A DNA stretch of 11,711 nucleotides from Larix sibirica (taxonomy: Eukaryota > Streptophyta > Pinopsida > Pinales > Pinaceae): NCBI GenBank assembly GCA_004151065.3, contig NWUY0304979001.1, positions 1 through 11,711 of the forward strand, given 5' to 3'. The position numbers and the translations under genes were made by a program. A model generated the notes under the pieces. That model had not been told where the DNA came from. It did not search any database and worked only from the letters and a program-made list of their open reading frames with translations. Below are positions 9,349 through 11,711 of this stretch, in pieces (position 1 is the first letter of the stretch; each line of letters starts with the position of its first letter).

Positions 9349-9764
9349 CTCGTCACTCGAATGAGAGTGCCCTTGGCATGCCACTCTCCTCAACGGAGAT
9401 GACCCATTCGCAAGTGATGCTTGACGTGAAAGTCACTTGGGCACCCCTCTAACCCACGCCCGTCTCCACACTTGGGAGTTTTTCTTGGTGTGCTCACACC
9501 CATCATCCGTGCGTGCTCGTATCCAATGTGGTGTCTGCCCCATCAACAACTCATCGCGTTGAAGGTGCCCATGGGCATGTGCGTGCCTTGTTGCTCACAC
9601 ACAGAGCTCATCCACTTGCACTCAAGCCAACCAATTGGCCAATGGTATAAAGGAAGTGTGTTGCACCCAACATGTGCCCGTTTCCAATCGTGCCACCAAC
9701 CGATGAGCCTCACTCTAAGTGCTTTGGAGGAACCCTAACAATCCTCCTACTCGGGACCATGACA

Positions 9765-9769
9765 CTCTC
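9765..9769. repeat. right target-site duplication CTCTC
   Basis: CTCTC directly follows the terminal CCATGACA of the right LTR and equals the five bases before the left LTR (4212-4216). Before insertion the target held a single CTCTC, joining the AT-rich DNA now found on both sides. Confidence 0.93.
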
Positions 9770-10014
9770 CTTGGATAATGTGTCAACCTCTTCAAAACCC
9801 CATTAACATGCATGAACTTTGTTTAAATTTTAATTTACAATTTTCTCTCTCCAAAAATCATTGAAAATATTTGTGGCAAAACTTTAATTTTATTGAAAAG
9901 ACAACCCTTAAACATAATTCTATAATGATTAAACATGTTAATTTTTTGTAGAAGACAAAACTCAATGCTCAAACACAATTCCATAATTAATGCCATTAAT
10001 AGACATGTATACAA
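9770..10014. other. AT-rich flank with a weak duplication
   Basis: No gene is seen. AAACATAATTCTATAAT at 9910 recurs as AAACACAATTCCATAAT at 9971, with 15 of 17 bases equal. AGACAA precedes each copy (9899 and 9953) and a similar ACATG-containing end follows each. This may be an old imperfect tandem duplication of about 55-60 bp. Confidence 0.45.
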
Positions 10015-10137
10015 TCTGAGTTGGCACGATTAAGAACATGTGTTACTTCCTAGGAGGTCATGGGTTCAAATCTGGAGGGGGTAGGGTATGTACACCTCTG
10101 TAGACTTTAGCAGTTAAATCGTTGCATAGAGTGGGGT

Positions 10138-10158
10138 CCCTTGTCCCACAAACAAGGG
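10138..10158. other. perfect 7-bp hairpin
   Basis: CCCTTGT (10138-10144) and ACAAGGG (10152-10158) pair around a 7-base loop inside the SINE-like segment. It could be a structured 3' region of the SINE RNA. Confidence 0.5.
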
Positions 10159-10166
10159 GGTCTCAT

Positions 10167-10181
10167 ACACCAAATTGGTGT
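10167..10181. other. near-perfect palindrome ACACCAAATTGGTGT
   Basis: Two perfect 7-base arms surround a single central A. It lies 8 bases after the preceding hairpin and is probably part of the same SINE-like unit. Confidence 0.5.
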
Positions 10182-10202
10182 CTCGCTTGGCGTGACCTTA
10201 AA

Positions 10203-10204
10203 NN
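10203..10204. other. two undetermined bases (NN)
   Basis: The only ambiguous bases in the window fall between two strong inverted repeats (10167-10181 and 10208-10236). They may mark a scaffold join or a sequencing problem caused by the structure. Confidence 0.95.
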
Positions 10205-10207
10205 AGT

Positions 10208-10236
10208 AGGTGGCAACGTTGGGGACATTGCCACCT
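10208..10236. other. perfect 9-bp inverted repeat
   Basis: AGGTGGCAA (10208-10216) and TTGCCACCT (10228-10236) are perfectly complementary around an 11-base loop. It ends the G- and C-containing segment, and extreme AT-rich DNA begins about 20 bases later. It may belong to the SINE-like unit or mark its 3' border. Confidence 0.6.
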
Positions 10237-10254
10237 CATGGCCCTTGTTTTCAT

Positions 10255-10722
10255 ATATTTTTTGTTAATGATTATTTATTATTCTCCTTACTCCATTTTA
10301 GTAGTTATTATTAATTATTATAACTAATTTTTTTTCTTTTATTATTTAATATTAAACCTAACTATTTTTTTTATTAATTATTATTTATTGATATCCTATT
10401 CATACTTCTCCTTACTCTTACTTCTTATTTTTTCTTCACTTAATAATCAAAAATTTATGTTAACCAGTTTTTTTTAAAATTCAAATTAGAAATTTTAATT
10501 CAATTTAATTATTTTTGAAATAGGCTTATTTACCTTACACCTCAATTGTTAAAATAATTATTATTAATTAAATTATTTTCCAGCAGATATTATTAATTAA
10601 ATTCTTATCACTAATATTATTAATTTTTAACTAAAAATAATACTTCTTATTATTTTTCTTTTAATATTATTATTTATTAATAGTTTTTTCATTTTATTCC
10701 TTATTCTTACCTTTTAATTTTA
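10255..10722. other. very AT-rich, G-poor stretch without gene
   Basis: Runs of T, TTA and ATT dominate, and whole 60-base lines contain no G on the plus strand (10321-10380 and 10621-10680). There is no open frame of note and no recognisable motif. A phrase ATTTACCTTA at 10528 resembles one at 10798 in the adjoining 262-bp repeat, so a more decayed first copy may lie here. Confidence 0.6.
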
Positions 10723-11286
10723 TTCTCTTATTAATTTAAAACTTATTTCAATACAATTTAAATTCTTATTCATTTTAATTATTCCCCAATTTGACCCATT
10801 TACCTTAGATCTTAATCTTTAAGCTAACTTTACCAATCCTCCATAAGTTTGAATATATAATTTGACTAATTCTCTATAAAGATTAATATATACTTTTACA
10901 TCTCCTATTTTATTAATTTAATCTAACAACTTAAGTTGGGATTTTGGCTTTCCTACCTTACAACTAACATTTACTTTTTTTTCTCTTCTCTTATTAATTT
11001 AAACTTATTTTAATACAATTTAAGTTCTAATTCATTTTAATTATTCCGCAATTTGACCTATTTACCTTAGATCTAAATCTTTAAACTAACTTTATCAATC
11101 CTTCGTAAGTTTCAATATAAAAATTAACTAATTCTCTATAAATACTAATATATAATTTTACTCCTATTTTATTAATTTAATCTAAATATATAATTTTACT
11201 ACTCCTATTTTATTAATTTAATCTAAGACTTAAGTTGAAATTTTGACTTTCCTACCTTACAACTAATGGCCACTTTTCTTTTCTCG
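10723..11286. repeat. two-copy tandem repeat, period about 262 bp
   Basis: TTCTCTTATTAATTT at 10723 recurs at 10986. TTGACC at 10791 recurs at 11053, followed in both by TTTACCTTAGATCT. TTAAGTTG, then TTTCCTACCTTACAACTAA, appears near 10931 and again near 11230. The early offsets are 262-263 bp, and the last is 299 because the second copy carries an internal extra duplication. The copies differ by scattered substitutions. I cannot tell whether this is part of a longer satellite or of a transposon. Confidence 0.85.
11149..11226. repeat. nested 38-bp duplication
   Basis: TATAATTTTACTCCTATTTT at 11151 recurs at 11189 with three extra bases (ACT), and ATTAATTTAATCTAA follows both. It exists only in the second copy of the 262-bp repeat, so it arose after that duplication and accounts for the offset rising to 299. 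Confidence 0.85.
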
Positions 11287-11290
11287 ACAC

Positions 11291-11297
11291 TATAAAT
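11291..11297 (+). promoter_or_regulatory. TATA-like site, weak promoter candidate
   Basis: TATAAAT lies after a pyrimidine-rich run and is followed 11 bases later by CTCTCTTC, an arrangement seen in plant core promoters. No open frame of note follows: the first ATG downstream opens only about 16 codons. TATA-like strings are expected by chance in DNA this AT-rich, so support is weak. Confidence 0.2.
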
Positions 11298-11711
11298 CTA
11301 CCATTCTCTCTTCAAATATGTTTCAAATTCATAACGCATTAAAAATACAAAAGATCATGGGGGATTAATTATATAACTTATCACACAAATTTATGGGTGT
11401 GTAGGATTGCGAAAGCCTTATGGCTTCTCCTACATCATTTTATCTATAAAAATCTATTATGAACCAAATACTTAAAATTATCATAAGATAACATAAGTAC
11501 ACACCATGTACAACAATGTAAATGTGGAGCATAACTACAATATAGATAATAGAGATATGTTACACAATAAATCCTTAAATATGAGGAGATCCTTCTCCAA
11601 TTACCCCATGACATTCACCTAATCTTTTCGATGTTCTCAACAATGATTATATTACATCTATATATACCTATTCACTAATTGCACATGTGGTCCCTTCATT
11701 AGGGTCGACCA
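11298..11711. other. AT-rich sequence, no gene seen
   Basis: The only structure is an imperfect hairpin at 11400-11434: TGTAGGA pairs with TCCTACA, with an inner AGCC/GGCT stem and a few unpaired bases. No repeat shared with the rest of the window and no protein-like frame was found up to the window edge. Confidence 0.5.

Larger units (their letters stand above)
4217..9764 (-). mobile_element. complete non-autonomous LTR retrotransposon (LARD-like), minus strand
   Basis: This 5548-bp element has two long terminal repeats (4217-5607 and 8379-9764), perfect CTCTC target-site duplications, a primer site matching initiator methionine tRNA next to the right LTR, and a polypurine tract next to the left LTR. 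The last two show that it is transcribed on the minus strand, so the right LTR is the 5' LTR. The 2771-bp interior carries no recognisable gag, protease, integrase, reverse transcriptase or RNase H. The element must have been mobilised by proteins of an autonomous relative, as is known for LARD and TRIM elements. Its base composition is clearly richer in G and C than the AT-rich flanks, and the change falls exactly at the mapped borders. The polypurine tract and LTR termini would fit a Ty3/gypsy lineage, but without pol the superfamily stays open. Confidence 0.93.
8379..9764 (-). repeat. right LTR (5' LTR of the minus-strand element)
   Basis: The 1386-bp repeat starts TGTCATGG and ends CCATGACA on the plus strand, a perfect 8-bp terminal inverted repeat. 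As the 5' LTR it would have supplied the promoter for the genomic RNA. It is collinear with 4217-5607, with scattered substitutions and small indels, for example extra bases near 9716-9724. Open frames in it (8706-9062, 9109-9402, 9472-9738, all antisense) are fragments without known domains. Confidence 0.92.
10015..10202 (+). mobile_element. tRNA-derived SINE-like segment
   Basis: TTGGCACGATTAAGAACATG (10021-10040) resembles the D-arm and box A region of a tRNA gene, TGGCNCAGTGG-TTAGAGCATG, with a small deletion. GGTTCAAATCT (10063-10073), inside AGGTCATGGGTTCAAATC, is a good box B. Their spacing of about 40 bases is that of a tRNA gene, and the region therefore looks like an internal RNA polymerase III promoter. 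The tail that follows is not tRNA-like, which is the organisation of plant tRNA-derived SINEs. I cannot see a poly(A) or poly(T) tail or flanking duplications with certainty, so both borders are approximate. An isolated decayed tRNA gene is less likely because the acceptor stem is missing. Confidence 0.6.

Noticed and set aside
10015-10090. A functional tRNA gene.
   Set aside because: Boxes A and B are present, but box A has a deletion and no acceptor stem or proper anticodon arm can be formed from the flanks. A SINE head is the better reading.

Overview
This looks like nuclear DNA from a land plant with a large, repeat-rich genome. The evidence is an LTR retrotransposon with a primer site matching initiator methionine tRNA, a tRNA-derived SINE-like segment, very AT-rich intergenic DNA with a triplet microsatellite, and no long open frame over 11.7 kb. 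The old, still recognisable retroelement would suit a gymnosperm, but nothing here fixes the taxon. I find no convincing intact protein gene. The longest open frames lie inside the retrotransposon, mostly on the strand opposite to its transcription, and resemble no protein I know.

Layout. Positions 1-4211 are AT-rich intergenic DNA. They hold a (TTA)10 microsatellite, an 85-bp tandem duplication near 541-710, a weak polypurine-tract/LTR-start candidate near 1131, and a short protein-like open stretch at 2930-3094. Positions 4217-9764 are one complete LTR retrotransposon lying on the minus strand, with a perfect 5-bp target-site duplication (CTCTC) outside both ends. Its LTRs are 1391 and 1386 bp, start TGTCATGG and end CC(A/G)TGACA. 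The primer binding site is at 8364-8376 and the polypurine tract at 5608-5620. The 2771-bp internal domain encodes no recognisable gag or pol, so the element is non-autonomous, of the LARD kind, and would have needed enzymes from a relative. The LTRs differ by roughly 15% by eye, so the insertion is old.

Positions 9770-10014 are AT-rich with a weak duplication. A tRNA-like pol III promoter (boxes A and B) begins a SINE-like segment at about 10015-10202, with several perfect hairpins in and after it and a two-base assembly gap at 10203-10204. From about 10255 to 11285 the plus strand is extremely G-poor. The second half of that block is a 262-bp tandem duplication with a nested 38-bp duplication. 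A TATA-like site and a small hairpin follow, and then unremarkable AT-rich sequence to the end.

The parts work together only within the retrotransposon: LTR promoter, tRNA primer site, structured non-coding interior and polypurine tract make a substrate for reverse transcription and integration.
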